Source: Thermococcus sp. 4557
GTDB lineage: Archaea; Methanobacteriota_B; Thermococci; Thermococcales; Thermococcaceae
Assembly: GCF_000221185.1 (NCBI RefSeq)
Contig: NC_015865.1
Span: 992,001-1,056,000, forward strand
Reading direction: 5' to 3'
Length of the DNA: 64,000 nt
The notes under the pieces are model-generated. The model was not told the origin of the DNA. It made no database searches and worked only from the letters and a program-made list of their open reading frames with translations. A program made the translations under genes and the position numbers. The stretch's first letter is position 1. Each line of letters starts with the position of its first letter. Positions 26,074 to 35,973 of the stretch are shown one piece after another.

Positions 26074-26844
26074 ATGTACACGGAGGAAGAACTGCTGGGC
26101 GAGATTAGGGAACTCCTCGGCGACGAGGAGCTCTACGAACTCTACGAGAGGGCGTTCAGGGAGTACCACTACTACTTCGAGACGACCAACTACATCGTTC
26201 TGAACGTCTACGGCTTCAACGACCACGGGCCAATTCACGTTCTGCTCACGACCAGGCGCGCGCTGGAGCTTCTGAACATCATCGGGAAGTTCGGAATCCA
26301 GACGACGGCCGAGAAGCTCGGCAAGCCCTTCCGCTGGAGCAAGTTCATAGTGGCATTTGGAGCGCTGTTCCACGATACCGGGAACATGATACACAGGATA
26401 AACCACTACCAGTTCAGCGTTCTCCTGGCGGAGCCGATAATAGAGAAGCTCGTGAGGGAGTTCGGAACCGACGACCCGCTCCTCCTCAAGGCGCTCACCT
26501 TGAACGCCATCTACACCCACGATGAAGCCGTTCCGTGCACCACCATAGAGGGCTCGCTCGTTACGATAGCGGACGGCTGCGACATGGAGGCCGGAAGGAG
26601 CAGGCTCGTCCACAAGAGGGACAAGGTCGATATTCACGCAGTTTCAGCCCTGGCCATAGAGAGGGTGGAGATAAGGGAAGGGGACGAGGAGCAGCCGATA
26701 CTCATCGAGATATGGATGAAGCACCCCGCCGGAATCTTCCAGGTGGACGAGATACTGACGAAGAAGGTCAAAAGCTCCCTCCTGAGCGGAAAGGTCAGGC
26801 TCAGGATACACACCGGCACCGAGGTAATGGAGAAGGTTATTTAA
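26074..26844 (+). CDS. HD-domain phosphohydrolase
   Basis: 256 residues. Metal-ligand pattern of the HD superfamily: His in NDHGPIH (about 53-57), HD in FHDTGN (about 101-105), His in IYTHDEAV near 152 and Asp in IADGCDM (about 170). The C-terminal 70 residues form a separate beta-rich region. Probable nucleotide or phosphoester hydrolase with unknown substrate. ATG 26074 is preceded by GGGTGG. Confidence 0.8.
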   Translation: MYTEEELLGEIRELLGDEELYELYERAFREYHYYFETTNYIVLNVYGFNDHGPIHVLLTTRRALELLNIIGKFGIQTTAEKLGKPFRWSKFIVAFGALFHDTGNMIHRINHYQFSVLLAEPIIEKLVREFGTDDPLLLKALTLNAIYTHDEAVPCTTIEGSLVTIADGCDMEAGRSRLVHKRDKVDIHAVSALAIERVEIREGDEEQPILIEIWMKHPAGIFQVDEILTKKVKSSLLSGKVRLRIHTGTEVMEKVI

Positions 26845-26865
26845 CCCTCCACCGTTTCTTTATCC

Positions 26866-27513
26866 ATGCTCATCGATGCGTACCGCGACCTGAAGTACCT
26901 CCTCAACAGGGGCTACCGGAAGAAGTACGCCCTCGAGTTCGTGGCCAACCACTACAGGCTGACAAAGGGTGAGCGCTACCTCCTGGCCAGGTGCGCCTTC
27001 TCGGACGAATGGATAGACGAGGTAAGGAGAAAGCTCCTAAGACCGGAAGAGCTCGGGGGCAGGGTTCTCGGGATAGACGGCTTCAACGTCCTGATAACAC
27101 TCGAATCGCTCCTCGAAGGGCGAGCCATACTCTGCGAGGATGGGCTCGTGAGGGATTTGAAGTACCAGGGTAGATACAGGCTCAACGAAGGCACGGAGCG
27201 GCTCATTGGCGACCTCGCCCGCGCCCTCGCGGGGCTCGGCGTTGAAAAGGCCGTGTTCTTCTACGGCTCGGCGGTTCCAAAGAGCGGGGAGGTGAAGGGG
27301 CTGACGGAGAAGGCCCTCCTTCGGGAGGGGGTCAACTCCGAGGTGAGGCTCGTCAAAAGCCCCGACTTCGAGCTCAAGGCCTTCGAAACCGTCGCAACCG
27401 CCGACATCGGAATCATATCAAAGGTCCCCCACGTCTTCGACCTGGCCGCGTACGTGGGAAGGCTCGCCGGGTGGGAGGCGGGCGATCTCTTTGAACTCCT
27501 GGAAAAAACGTAA
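26866..27513 (+). CDS. DUF434 family protein
   Basis: 215 residues. The N terminus (LKYLLNRGYRKKYALEFVANHY) and the central IDGFNVLITLES match the DUF434 family (COG2454), a Toprim/NYN-like archaeal group of unknown function. Conserved Asp in GIDGFN and ATADIGI could form an acidic active site. It lies 21 bases after the HD gene and may be in one transcript with aIF2-gamma, PIN and HD genes. Confidence 0.78.
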   Translation: MLIDAYRDLKYLLNRGYRKKYALEFVANHYRLTKGERYLLARCAFSDEWIDEVRRKLLRPEELGGRVLGIDGFNVLITLESLLEGRAILCEDGLVRDLKYQGRYRLNEGTERLIGDLARALAGLGVEKAVFFYGSAVPKSGEVKGLTEKALLREGVNSEVRLVKSPDFELKAFETVATADIGIISKVPHVFDLAAYVGRLAGWEAGDLFELLEKT

Positions 27514-27661
27514 CCAGGGAGATATTGACATTCAGACGGCCCTTTTAGAGCTACAAAGCCGTTTGAAGCCTTGGAAAATTTTTAATACATTCGTATACAA
27601 GGTAGGTGTATATTTCGCAGTACCCGCTTTTCTTTCTTGGCGGGTGATGGAGGAGGTTTGC

Positions 27662-28783
27662 ATGAGGAAAACCAAAGCGATCCTGCTGGCGCTTCTGATA
27701 GCAGGCATGGTCCTCGCCAGCGGCTGTACCGGCGGAGGGACCGCCACGGGCTCCCCTTCCCCCACGACGTCAAGCCAGCCGTCGACGAGTGAGCCCGAAA
27801 TCACTACAACACAGGAACCATCAACCTGGGACATGAAAATAGTCTGGAGCGCTGACACCACGGGAATACCCTTCATGGACATGAGCCCGGACGGAAGCCT
27901 CTCGGCGGCCATAGACTGGAACCGCGGTCTTCTGTACCTGGTCAGGCCGGACGGGAGCAACACGACCCTGAACCTCAGGAGGGATGAGGGGGAAATACAA
28001 CCGGTGGTTTCGAGCGTCGCCGTGGTTGGAGACCAGGCCTGGGTCCTGGCGTCGTACGAAGGGTTCGCGGGGATAAGAATCTTTTCCTGGAACGGTCTTG
28101 CCGGCGAGGAGAGACACGGCGGACCGGGAGCCGTTGCCGACTACATGCTCCGCTCACCGAGCGGAAACCACGTTTGCTACCTGGTGACGGTGTCCCCCAC
28201 GGAGCAGGAGCTCCACTGCGACGGGGCAAAAATCACGCTCACCCCCGACGATTACGACCTCAAGTCCGTCTCGGACTCCGGGCTCGTCGTTCTGTCGGAA
28301 AAGGACCGTGCGTTCGTCTTCAAGGACGGGGGAAGAATCCTGACGTTCAACACGAGCAGGATACTCGCCTACCGCGATAAACTGCTGGTGAGCGAGAACG
28401 GAAAGCTGAAGGTTTTCTCCGAGGACGGAAAGTTACTGGCCGAGGGGAGCTACCCATTCGACCAGACGATACTGCTCAAGTGGACTCTGATTCCCACTGG
28501 AAGATACCTGCTCTGGCACGAGCCCTTTGGGGACACCCACGTCCTCACGTGGAACCTCACGGAGATTGGAACCCTGCCGGGCTTTCCCTACTTCGCAAAC
28601 GAGAACTTCGCCGTTACCTCGAAGGACGACGTAATCCACTGCTACTCTCTGAAGGACCTCCAAGAGGTCTTCAGCGTGGATGTCCCCGGCGATTCGCTCG
28701 GGTACATAAAGCTGAGCGACGACGGAAAAGTCATGCTTGTCTCGGGGGAGACGGGAGGTTTTTGGCTCTATGCCAAAAGTTAA
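27662..28783 (+). CDS. lipoprotein with beta-propeller-like domain
   Basis: 373 residues. Lipobox LASGC near residue 22, then a Thr/Ser/Pro linker to about 55, then a repetitive beta domain (DMSPDGSLSAAI, SPSGNHVCYL, LSDDGKVMLVSG) resembling WD40/TolB-type blades. It is probably anchored to the cell surface. ATG 27662 follows GGAGGAGG. The promoter is ATTTTTAATAC near 27580, and a CCCGC/GCGGG pair flanks the leader just before the ribosome site. Ligand or partner unknown. Confidence 0.78.
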   Translation: MRKTKAILLALLIAGMVLASGCTGGGTATGSPSPTTSSQPSTSEPEITTTQEPSTWDMKIVWSADTTGIPFMDMSPDGSLSAAIDWNRGLLYLVRPDGSNTTLNLRRDEGEIQPVVSSVAVVGDQAWVLASYEGFAGIRIFSWNGLAGEERHGGPGAVADYMLRSPSGNHVCYLVTVSPTEQELHCDGAKITLTPDDYDLKSVSDSGLVVLSEKDRAFVFKDGGRILTFNTSRILAYRDKLLVSENGKLKVFSEDGKLLAEGSYPFDQTILLKWTLIPTGRYLLWHEPFGDTHVLTWNLTEIGTLPGFPYFANENFAVTSKDDVIHCYSLKDLQEVFSVDVPGDSLGYIKLSDDGKVMLVSGETGGFWLYAKS

Positions 28784-28845
28784 CACCCAAAATTTAAATA
28801 GTCCAAACTTGTATTTATTATAAGAAAGGAAGGAGTTGAGTAGAT

Positions 28846-29952
28846 ATGAAGAAATTTAGGACTGTTCTTGCAGTTTTCCTGGCACTTTTGGTTTTTGTCA
28901 GCGTTAGTGGATGCCTCGGAGGCGGCGGGGAGGAGAGCCCCACGACGTCAGAGTCCCCCACCGACACGGGAGGCCACACCACCAGCGCGGGAACCGGCGG
29001 GGGAGGATACAGCACGACGGAGAGCCCGGGAGAAAGCACCGCACCGGGAACCACAACCGAAACCGGCACATCGGAGTACGCATCATGGATGAACCCGTGG
29101 GACGCGTACAGCCCGATCCAGATAGATGGCGAGCAGTACCTCATAACCTCCATAAAGTACAAGCTCAGGATAAGGACCGAGGAGGGCGGCCCGATTTACG
29201 AGTACGAGATTGAGAAGAGCAGGGGACCGACGAAGATACACGTTTACGGCAACAAGATAGACATGGAGACCGGAGAGCAGGAGAAGGCGGACCTGGGAGA
29301 GTTCGAGGTTTACGAGTACTACGGAAAGATCACCCCGATAAACGCCGAGGACATGAACAGCACCTTTGAGTACCGCCTCTGGGTGACCGAAAGGACTTCC
29401 GACACGGACACATTCTTCCTGTTCCCGTCACTGGACTTCCTGACACTCTACGCATCACTCTACTCCGGCTCGGGCAACACCGTCGGGGTATGGATGAAGT
29501 ACGGGGACCAGGTTTTTGAGTTCTACAACCCCGCGGGTGTCGGTGAGATGAGCGTGGCCCCCTATCAGGAGGGGGACATAGACATGCTCTCGAACATCGC
29601 CGACATAGAGTCCATCTACATGAGCTGGTACGGGTTCTACAACTTCGGCTTCTGGACCGCCCTCGAGGACGAGAACATCTACCAGGAAACAACGGGCAGC
29701 TGGGGAGTGATGGGCTACCAGTACAACTACGAGGTGAAGCCTGACGGAACGATGACCCTTGGAGGCAAAGATTTCAAGGTGTCGCGGGTATCGTGGACAT
29801 ACACCCTCGGGAGCATTACGGGCCAGGGCGAGGCTGTTCTCGCGGCCAACCTTCCGGTGCCGATAGAGGCCAAGGGAGTCTTCATCGAGCAGGGCGGAGC
29901 CAACGTCTTCACCCACGTCAAGATCGAGGACATCGGATTCGAGAAGGTCTGA
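28846..29952 (+). CDS. lipoprotein of unknown function
   Basis: 368 residues. Lipobox VSGC near residue 23, then a Gly/Ser/Thr-rich spacer (25-80) typical of surface proteins, then an all-beta-looking domain. Several WY/FY-rich segments lie around 245-285 (MSWYGFYNFGFW). GGAAGGAG precedes the ATG, with a TATTTATTATAAG promoter. It neighbours another lipoprotein on the same strand but has its own promoter. No enzyme motif seen. Confidence 0.75.
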   Translation: MKKFRTVLAVFLALLVFVSVSGCLGGGGEESPTTSESPTDTGGHTTSAGTGGGGYSTTESPGESTAPGTTTETGTSEYASWMNPWDAYSPIQIDGEQYLITSIKYKLRIRTEEGGPIYEYEIEKSRGPTKIHVYGNKIDMETGEQEKADLGEFEVYEYYGKITPINAEDMNSTFEYRLWVTERTSDTDTFFLFPSLDFLTLYASLYSGSGNTVGVWMKYGDQVFEFYNPAGVGEMSVAPYQEGDIDMLSNIADIESIYMSWYGFYNFGFWTALEDENIYQETTGSWGVMGYQYNYEVKPDGTMTLGGKDFKVSRVSWTYTLGSITGQGEAVLAANLPVPIEAKGVFIEQGGANVFTHVKIEDIGFEKV

Positions 29953-30013
29953 GCCCTCTGACCCTTTCACTTTTCAGGCAAACTTTAAATCTTTCAAGGG
30001 GTATTTTTCTATC

Positions 30014-30655
30014 ATGTTTGGTGAGCACGAGCTCAAGACCCAGTTCATCAAAATCATGGACAAAAAAATCCATCTCGTTGAGGCGTCGGAGGACAAGGTC
30101 CTCTACCGGCGGGATGAAACGAGGGTTCTGATAAAGAGGGGAAAGGGAAAGTTCCTCATCCTCCCGGCCCCCGCGGAAGGCTACGGTGTGAAGTTTCTGT
30201 TCATAAGGCTCTCCGAGAGGATCGCCATTCCCCCCAAGGAACGACTGGCGGGATACCTCTCCGCCCCGATTGATATCTCTGTGAGGAGCGGCGACCTCGA
30301 GATAGACCGCTTCACCGTGGGGCGGGAAAAATACACCCTCTACGGCGAGAAGACGGTGGGGGTCATAGCGAGATACCACGAGAGCGATTTCTATGAAAAG
30401 CCCCCCGATTCCCCAGGGGTAGTGAAGCTCGTCATCAGCAACCCAACAGAAAGCTGGAAGATGGTGGAGAGGATAGTGTTCCCCATAAGGAACAGCGTGA
30501 TGTTCTACAAGGAGAACAGGGCGTACTACCCCCTCATAATCCTGCTGACGAAGGAGATATACGAGGTCAACAACACGGGGAATCCGCCGGACGGGACGCT
30601 GAAGCCAACCCACAAAGCCGAACCGCTCCCCAACTTCAGAATGAGGTGGTCGTGA
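30014..30655 (+). CDS. DUF432 family protein
   Basis: 213 residues, soluble, mostly beta. The block PIDISVRSGDLEIDRF and VGREKYTLYGE fit DUF432, an archaeal family that often precedes an MscS channel gene, as here. The 3' end overlaps the MscS ATG by one base. A CTTTAAATC TATA near 29983 places the transcript start a few bases before the ATG, so the mRNA is nearly leaderless. A regulatory or accessory role for the channel is inferred from the linkage only. Confidence 0.82.
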   Translation: MFGEHELKTQFIKIMDKKIHLVEASEDKVLYRRDETRVLIKRGKGKFLILPAPAEGYGVKFLFIRLSERIAIPPKERLAGYLSAPIDISVRSGDLEIDRFTVGREKYTLYGEKTVGVIARYHESDFYEKPPDSPGVVKLVISNPTESWKMVERIVFPIRNSVMFYKENRAYYPLIILLTKEIYEVNNTGNPPDGTLKPTHKAEPLPNFRMRWS

Positions 30656-31758
30656 TGGCAGCTAACAACACCACAACGGCTCCATCGACCTCACCGGCAC
30701 CGATTCAGATAGACCTCAGCCTGCTGACCCTCGTGGAGGCGGCCCTGATAATATTCGGCATGATAGTCCTCGGAAGGGTTGCCAGGAAGGTAATCATCAG
30801 AAAATCAAAGGAAACGAGCCTGACATGGATAATCAACGAGGACACCGCGGATATAGTCTTCAGGATGTTCGTGCTTGGGGGCATCATCTGGGCCCTGTAC
30901 CTGCTCGGCATAATGAGCTATGGGCTGGGACCGACCACCGTGGGCAACATAGCCTTCGCGATGGGCTTCTTTTACTTCTCGTACCTGATAGCAAAGAAGT
31001 CCAAGGACTACATGATAATGAGCTCGGGGAAGAAGGCCAGACCCGAGACTATAGTCAAGGCGAAGGTCTTCTACTACGTCTTCATAACCATCGCCTTTTT
31101 CATGGCCCTGAGCTTCGCGGGAGTGAGTACGGAGCTTAGCGCCCTGCTGGCTGCGGCCGGAATAACTGGTATCGTCCTCGGTTTTTCGGCCCAGACCGTC
31201 GTCTCGAACTTCATCTCAGGCGTTTTCATGTACTTCGACAAGCCCCTGCTGATAGGCGACCAGGTCAAGATAGGCGAGCTGGAGGGCGTCGTGGAGGACA
31301 TAAGAATCCTCTCCACCAGGATACGTGCGTGGGACGGTACTCTCATAAGGATACCGAACGAGAAGCTCTTCAACAGCAACATAGTGAACTTCATGCGCTA
31401 CCCCGTCAGGCGCGTGGATGTTAACATCAGCATCGCGTACGCCGCCGACGCTGAGAGGGCCGTCGAGATAATAAAAAAAGTCCTCGACGACATCCCCCTC
31501 GTCCTCGTCGAGCCGGAACCGCTCGTGTACGTCACCGATCTCGGCGAAAGCTCGGTGAACATAGCCATAAAGGCCTGGGCACCCAGCGAGAGGTGGTTCG
31601 ACGTCAGGACGAGGATAATCCATGACGTCAAGAGGGCCCTCGACGAGGCGGGAATAGAGATACCGTTCCCGCAGAGGGTGAACTGGTTCGCCAACGAACT
31701 GAAGGTCAGAATCGAGGAGCCGCCCAGGAAATCCGAGGAGAACGTGGAAGGGGCCTAA
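30655..31758 (+). CDS. MscS-family mechanosensitive ion channel
   Basis: 367 residues. Five hydrophobic segments: near 25-45, 70-90, 95-115, 140-160 and the pore helix near 170-195 (ITGIVLGFSAQTVVSNFISG). The cytoplasmic beta and alpha/beta domains follow (DKPLLIGDQVKI, IRIPNEKLFNSNIVNFMR). It releases osmolytes under hypo-osmotic stress. ATG 30655 is preceded by GAGGTGGT and coupled to DUF432. Confidence 0.92.
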   Translation: MAANNTTTAPSTSPAPIQIDLSLLTLVEAALIIFGMIVLGRVARKVIIRKSKETSLTWIINEDTADIVFRMFVLGGIIWALYLLGIMSYGLGPTTVGNIAFAMGFFYFSYLIAKKSKDYMIMSSGKKARPETIVKAKVFYYVFITIAFFMALSFAGVSTELSALLAAAGITGIVLGFSAQTVVSNFISGVFMYFDKPLLIGDQVKIGELEGVVEDIRILSTRIRAWDGTLIRIPNEKLFNSNIVNFMRYPVRRVDVNISIAYAADAERAVEIIKKVLDDIPLVLVEPEPLVYVTDLGESSVNIAIKAWAPSERWFDVRTRIIHDVKRALDEAGIEIPFPQRVNWFANELKVRIEEPPRKSEENVEGA

Positions 31759-33089
31759 TCCCCCTTCTTTTCTATCAGGGCGTAGAAGAAGCCTATCGTC
31801 CCGTGCCTGTGGGGCCACGCCCTCATGGTTCCTGGCAGAAAGCCTTCGTCATAGGGGCCGTCCAGGGGCACCAGCTGGGCATCCTCGTGCCTTCCCAGGA
31901 ACCACTCGACCACGCCCTCGTTCTCTTCGGGAAGCATGGAGCAGGTGGAGTAAAGCATCCTCCCCTCGGGCTTCAGAAGTCTCCATGCACTTTCTATGAG
32001 CTCCCTCTGAAGGGCCACAACCTTCGGGATGTTCTTCTCGCGAAGACGCCATCGGAGCTCGGGGTTCTTCGCTATCGTCCCGTCGCTGGTGCAGGGGGCA
32101 TCGAGCATCACCCTGTCGGCGATTCCCTCCCCCAGCATGTCAGGGGCCTTTCTGCCGTCCGCCCTGAGGGTCTCCGCAATCTCAACGCCCGTACGCTTGA
32201 GGACCTCGCGCATGCGTTTTATCCTAGCGCCATCCACATCGAAGGCGTAGATTTTGCCCTCGTTTTTCATCAGTTCCGCCATGTGGGCGGTTTTGCCTCC
32301 GGGGGCGGCGGCGAGATCCACGACCGTTTCCCCCGGCTCCGGGGCCAAAACCAGGGCGGCAACCGCTGCCGCCTCCTCCTGGGCAATCGCCCAGCCCTTG
32401 TTGAAGAGCCATTCGGGGTTGAACGGGTCGAGGATACGGATGACGGTAGGCACTCTCTCGCTTCTCTCGAACCTAACGTTCTTTCTCGCAAGGTAGCCCT
32501 CAACGTCCCCGACGGTGGCCTTCAGCAGGTTGACGCGGATGCTCGTCGGCAGGGTCTCGTTGAGTGCCTTAAGGAGAGTCTCCGCCTCGTCACCGAGGAG
32601 CCCCCCCATGCGCCGTATGAACCACTCGGGAAAGAGGTAGTCCCACTTCAGACGCTTCTCCTCACTGTCGATGACGGGCATGTACTCGAGGATCCTCGGC
32701 AGGATGTCGTAGTAGTAATAGCCGGTGTAGGGATGGGTTCTCTTCGACAGAAACTGGGCGAGGCCCTTCAGATGTTGCCGCGTCCTTTCACCGGGGTCCC
32801 TGAAGACCGCCACCTCAACGGCCACCCTCATGGTTGCCCTCAGCCAGGGATCGAGGATAAGGGGCGAAACGCCGACGAGCTCCTCGATTATCTCGTCTAT
32901 CAGACCGAGCCTGCGCTGGATGGAGTAGAATATGCCCGTCAGCTTCGAATTCTCCCAGCCGTCGATCCTGTACTTTGCGAAGGCCTTTCTCTTGGCGCTC
33001 TGGCTCGGCTTGATCTCCTCCCCGAGCTTCACGGCCTCTATGAGTGCATACAGCTGCCTGTCGCTTAGTTTTAATTTGGCCACCTTCAT
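31755..33089 (-). CDS. RsmB/NOP2-family rRNA m5C methyltransferase with NusB-like domain
   Basis: 444 residues. A helical NusB-like domain (about 1-150), then the Rossmann methyltransferase: PGGKT near 260, DAPCTSDGT near 325 with the motif IV Cys, and YSTCSM near 385 with the motif VI Cys. ATG 33089 follows GGTGGAGG. It converges on MscS with a four-base overlap. A paralogue occupies the left window edge. The exact cytosine target is unknown. Confidence 0.92.
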   Translation of the reverse strand: MKVAKLKLSDRQLYALIEAVKLGEEIKPSQSAKRKAFAKYRIDGWENSKLTGIFYSIQRRLGLIDEIIEELVGVSPLILDPWLRATMRVAVEVAVFRDPGERTRQHLKGLAQFLSKRTHPYTGYYYYDILPRILEYMPVIDSEEKRLKWDYLFPEWFIRRMGGLLGDEAETLLKALNETLPTSIRVNLLKATVGDVEGYLARKNVRFERSERVPTVIRILDPFNPEWLFNKGWAIAQEEAAAVAALVLAPEPGETVVDLAAAPGGKTAHMAELMKNEGKIYAFDVDGARIKRMREVLKRTGVEIAETLRADGRKAPDMLGEGIADRVMLDAPCTSDGTIAKNPELRWRLREKNIPKVVALQRELIESAWRLLKPEGRMLYSTCSMLPEENEGVVEWFLGRHEDAQLVPLDGPYDEGFLPGTMRAWPHRHGTIGFFYALIEKKGD

Positions 33090-33149
33090 CCTCCACCGTC
33101 ATCTAGGGAGACCGGCATATATCGCTTTCGCCCAAAAAGTGGGAGAGAA

Positions 33150-34100
33150 TTACACGGACCTGCTGGGCCTGAGGACCTCTATGAGCTCGGGTTCGATGCC
33201 GCCGTTCTCCTCCCACATACGAAGAAGGAGGTCGGTTTTCCCGATAATGAACAGGAGAAAAAGGGCCTCCTCGCCGCGTCCATCGCTCAGGAGCGACCTG
33301 ACCGCATCCAGGGCCTCCTCATGTCTGGAACTGTAGTACGAGAACAGCGCGTTTTCCAGGTTCTTCCTGACCTCCCCTGCCCTCGTGCGCAGGAAGAGGT
33401 TTTCTTCCCCGGTCTCAACTGCCCGGAGCAGGGAAGTGAAGCGGACGAGCCGTCTCATCATCTCAGGTGTCGCGTGGAACTCCAGAACCTCCTCGAGGAG
33501 GTCAATTCCAAGCTCAATCATCAGGGCGTTACCGCTTGAGATCAGCGACGCCATACTGGCCGCCAGGAACTCCCAGTAGCCCGCAACCATGCCCATGTTG
33601 AGGAGAACGCGGAGGCCCAGGAGCCGGGTCCACAGGGAGTCCGAGAACACGAGGGAGCGAACCTTTGAGAGCCCGTCTTTTCCGAGGGGCGGCACCTGCA
33701 CCCTCTCAAAAAGGTCGAGTATTGAAAGACATGTTAGGGTGTCTCCCCCCTCCATCACCTGAGCCGCGGCGTCCAGAAGCACAAGGAACCGCTCCTCGTC
33801 GAGGGGAGTGTTCTCAAGGAGGGGCGTGAGAACCTCCAGCGCCCTGTAAACGACCCTGGGATCCTCGTCGGTAAGCCTGCCGGCAAGGGACATGAAACCC
33901 TGGCTCAGTACGAGCGTCCTAACCCCCATATCAGAGTCCCCGAGGAGCTTTCCAATGGCCACAAGGGCTCGAAGGCGGACGGTGCTGTCCTCGTCCTCCA
34001 GCAATTCGAGAAGGGACATGAGTACATGATCGTCATCGTTTGCGATATTGATTACATCCATCGCCTGCCAGGATGTGAGTATCTCCTTAATTTGATCCAT
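33150..34100 (-). CDS. HEAT-repeat-like helical protein
   Basis: 316 residues, nearly all helices. Repeats like LLEDEDSTVRLRALVAIGKLL (38-58) and LTDEDPRVVYRALEVL (74-89) are HEAT/ARM-type units. No signal peptide, membrane helix or catalytic motif. ATG 34100 follows GGGTGGGTG. A scaffold for protein-protein contacts is likely for such a fold; partner unknown. Confidence 0.72.
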   Translation of the reverse strand: MDQIKEILTSWQAMDVINIANDDDHVLMSLLELLEDEDSTVRLRALVAIGKLLGDSDMGVRTLVLSQGFMSLAGRLTDEDPRVVYRALEVLTPLLENTPLDEERFLVLLDAAAQVMEGGDTLTCLSILDLFERVQVPPLGKDGLSKVRSLVFSDSLWTRLLGLRVLLNMGMVAGYWEFLAASMASLISSGNALMIELGIDLLEEVLEFHATPEMMRRLVRFTSLLRAVETGEENLFLRTRAGEVRKNLENALFSYYSSRHEEALDAVRSLLSDGRGEEALFLLFIIGKTDLLLRMWEENGGIEPELIEVLRPSRSV

Positions 34101-34160
34101 ACACCCACCCCCTATTCTACCCACAATAAATTGAACGTCATCCAATATATCGTTTTCGCT

Positions 34161-34772
34161 TTATGTTCTCTCAAGTCTATAAATGTCCACCAGGACCCTT
34201 TCCAGTCTCTTCCTGTGGAAGAAGAACTGGGCAGGAATTTCAAAGGGGAGCGTTACTCTGTGCGTTATCGAAAAACCGGAGTCACTCACAAAGGCTTCGA
34301 TGAAACGCCTCACCTCAGGTTTGGCCAGGTGTATGGAATAAACGACATCGCTCACTTCAAAAGCCTTGAGCAGAAAAGGCCTGTCCGCGTGGGGGTTCTG
34401 GCTGCCGAAGGGGGGGTTCATCACAACCGTGTCCACCTTCCTCCCAAAACGGGAGACCTCCGAGTGAATGAACTCGATGCACTCCTCCATACCGAGGGAG
34501 CGGGCGTTTTCTCTCGCAATCTCAAGCGCGGTTTCATCCACCTCAACGGCGTAAACCCCCGCGGCACCGAGGAGGCAGGCACCGATGGAGAGAACACCGG
34601 TTCCCGCACCCAGGTCCCCCACGACCCTTCCCTCAATGTCCCCCAGCGAGTGGGCTAACCAGAGGAGCTCTGCGGCGACGTTCCCCGGAGTCCTGTATTG
34701 CTCGAGCTCGGGTTTGGGATTTCTGAAACCCTCAAGGCGGGAGAGGGCGATGGCGAGGTGCTTCTTCTTCAC
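34161..34772 (-). CDS. METTL5-like RNA N6-adenine methyltransferase
   Basis: 203 residues. SAM-binding DLGAGTGVLSIGA (about 52-64), acidic YAVEVDE near 75 and the catalytic NPPFG near 117, the pattern of the METTL5/COG2263 group that methylates an adenine of small-subunit rRNA in eukaryotes. GTG 34772 is chosen for its GGTGG six bases upstream; TTG 34778 is possible. It overlaps nothing but begins two bases from the Dph2 stop, so both are in one operon. Confidence 0.87.
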   Translation of the reverse strand: MKKKHLAIALSRLEGFRNPKPELEQYRTPGNVAAELLWLAHSLGDIEGRVVGDLGAGTGVLSIGACLLGAAGVYAVEVDETALEIARENARSLGMEECIEFIHSEVSRFGRKVDTVVMNPPFGSQNPHADRPFLLKAFEVSDVVYSIHLAKPEVRRFIEAFVSDSGFSITHRVTLPFEIPAQFFFHRKRLERVLVDIYRLERT

Positions 34773-34774
34773 TT

Positions 34775-35803
34775 TCAACCACCGTGGAGCGCGATGCCGA
34801 TCGGCTCATCTTCCTTTCTCTCCACCCCGAGTATCTCGTCGAAGGCGTAGTCCTCGCGCAGGCCCAGGAGTATCTCGACCTCCGGCGGCGTCAGCACCGG
34901 CTTCCTCCAGTTCTCGTAGTCGTCTATCGGGACGCGCGGGCAGGCGACCACGACGTACGCATCGAAGTCGAAGCCTTCCAAAGCCGGGTAGTTGATGTGG
35001 TTCATGGCCATGAGCCTCGCGTATTTCCCGTGCTCGCGGAGGAGCTTTACCACGCGCTTCGCCTCGGCCAGGCGGAGCTGTCCCTTCTTGGTGCTCGTTA
35101 TCACGCCAAAACGCTCCGCATCCATGGCCTTTGCTATCTGTGCCCAGCGTCTCCTGATGAGCCTTTCGGCCTCGTTATCCATCCAGATGGCATCACCGGA
35201 GTATGGGTTTACCGCGAGGGTTGGCTTCCTCGTCGCCAGCGCGGCCCCCAGGGGGTGGAAGTAGCCGGCCCCTATGAAGAGAACCCCCTCGGCATCCGCC
35301 TTCGCCGCGGCAAAGTTGCAGCCGAGAATCTGGCCCGGCCAGCTGACGCGGGAGTCCCCTTTTCCAACAATAACCTCAAAGCCATGATTTTCCAGAAACG
35401 CCCTCGCCCGCTCAAGCTGGTGAATGTGCTGGGCGGTCGTGACGAGGGCTATCCTCTTCCCCAGCTTCCGTACCTCGTCAAGGTTCTTCTCGAGTGAGGG
35501 AACCACATCAACGTTCGCGAAGGCAGGAACGAATATCGTGGGAACCTCCAGGTGGAGGCGCATGTAGCTGTGACCGAGGTGTATCAGCGCGTCGCAGCCG
35601 AGAAGCTTTGCCTCTCTGTCGGCGGGGTCGCAGGCGCCGTAGTTGATGTCGCCGCTTATTATGGCCTCCATCCCGTTCTCCTCAAGAAAATCCGCCAGCG
35701 CCTGGGCCTCGCGCTTCAGGCCCTCCGGCGTCTGAATGAGCACCCTTTCCGCGCCGAGCTCTCGCAGCCTCTCCAGTATCTCTCGCATCGAAACCTCATG
35801 CAT
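34775..35803 (-). CDS. dph2: diphthamide biosynthesis protein Dph2 (radical SAM-like)
   Basis: 342 residues. It transfers the 3-amino-3-carboxypropyl group of SAM to the target histidine of aEF2, using a 4Fe-4S cluster held by three cysteines. These are seen in INYGACDP (about 60), QILGCNFA (about 165) and VVACPRVP (about 289). ATG 35803 gives the family N terminus (MHEVSMREIL). The promoter GATTTAAAGG is at about 35833-35842. First gene of an operon with the METTL5-like enzyme. Confidence 0.94.
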   Translation of the reverse strand: MHEVSMREILERLRELGAERVLIQTPEGLKREAQALADFLEENGMEAIISGDINYGACDPADREAKLLGCDALIHLGHSYMRLHLEVPTIFVPAFANVDVVPSLEKNLDEVRKLGKRIALVTTAQHIHQLERARAFLENHGFEVIVGKGDSRVSWPGQILGCNFAAAKADAEGVLFIGAGYFHPLGAALATRKPTLAVNPYSGDAIWMDNEAERLIRRRWAQIAKAMDAERFGVITSTKKGQLRLAEAKRVVKLLREHGKYARLMAMNHINYPALEGFDFDAYVVVACPRVPIDDYENWRKPVLTPPEVEILLGLREDYAFDEILGVERKEDEPIGIALHGG

Positions 35804-35973
35804 CTTACCCACCGACGACGGTTGGGGGGAACCCTTTAAATCACCATCGATTCGCAGAAGTGTACAGCACCTTAGTGAACTTAAAAATACATTATCAACC
35901 ATAAACGTGCAACCGAAACCCTTATTAAACATTGCTGCACTAGATTTTCTGCAATGCATTGGAGGTGTTCCAG

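Noticed and set aside
31803-33068. 421-codon frame opposite the m5C methyltransferase
   Set aside because: Shadow frame; no domains, and the - strand gene has all motifs.
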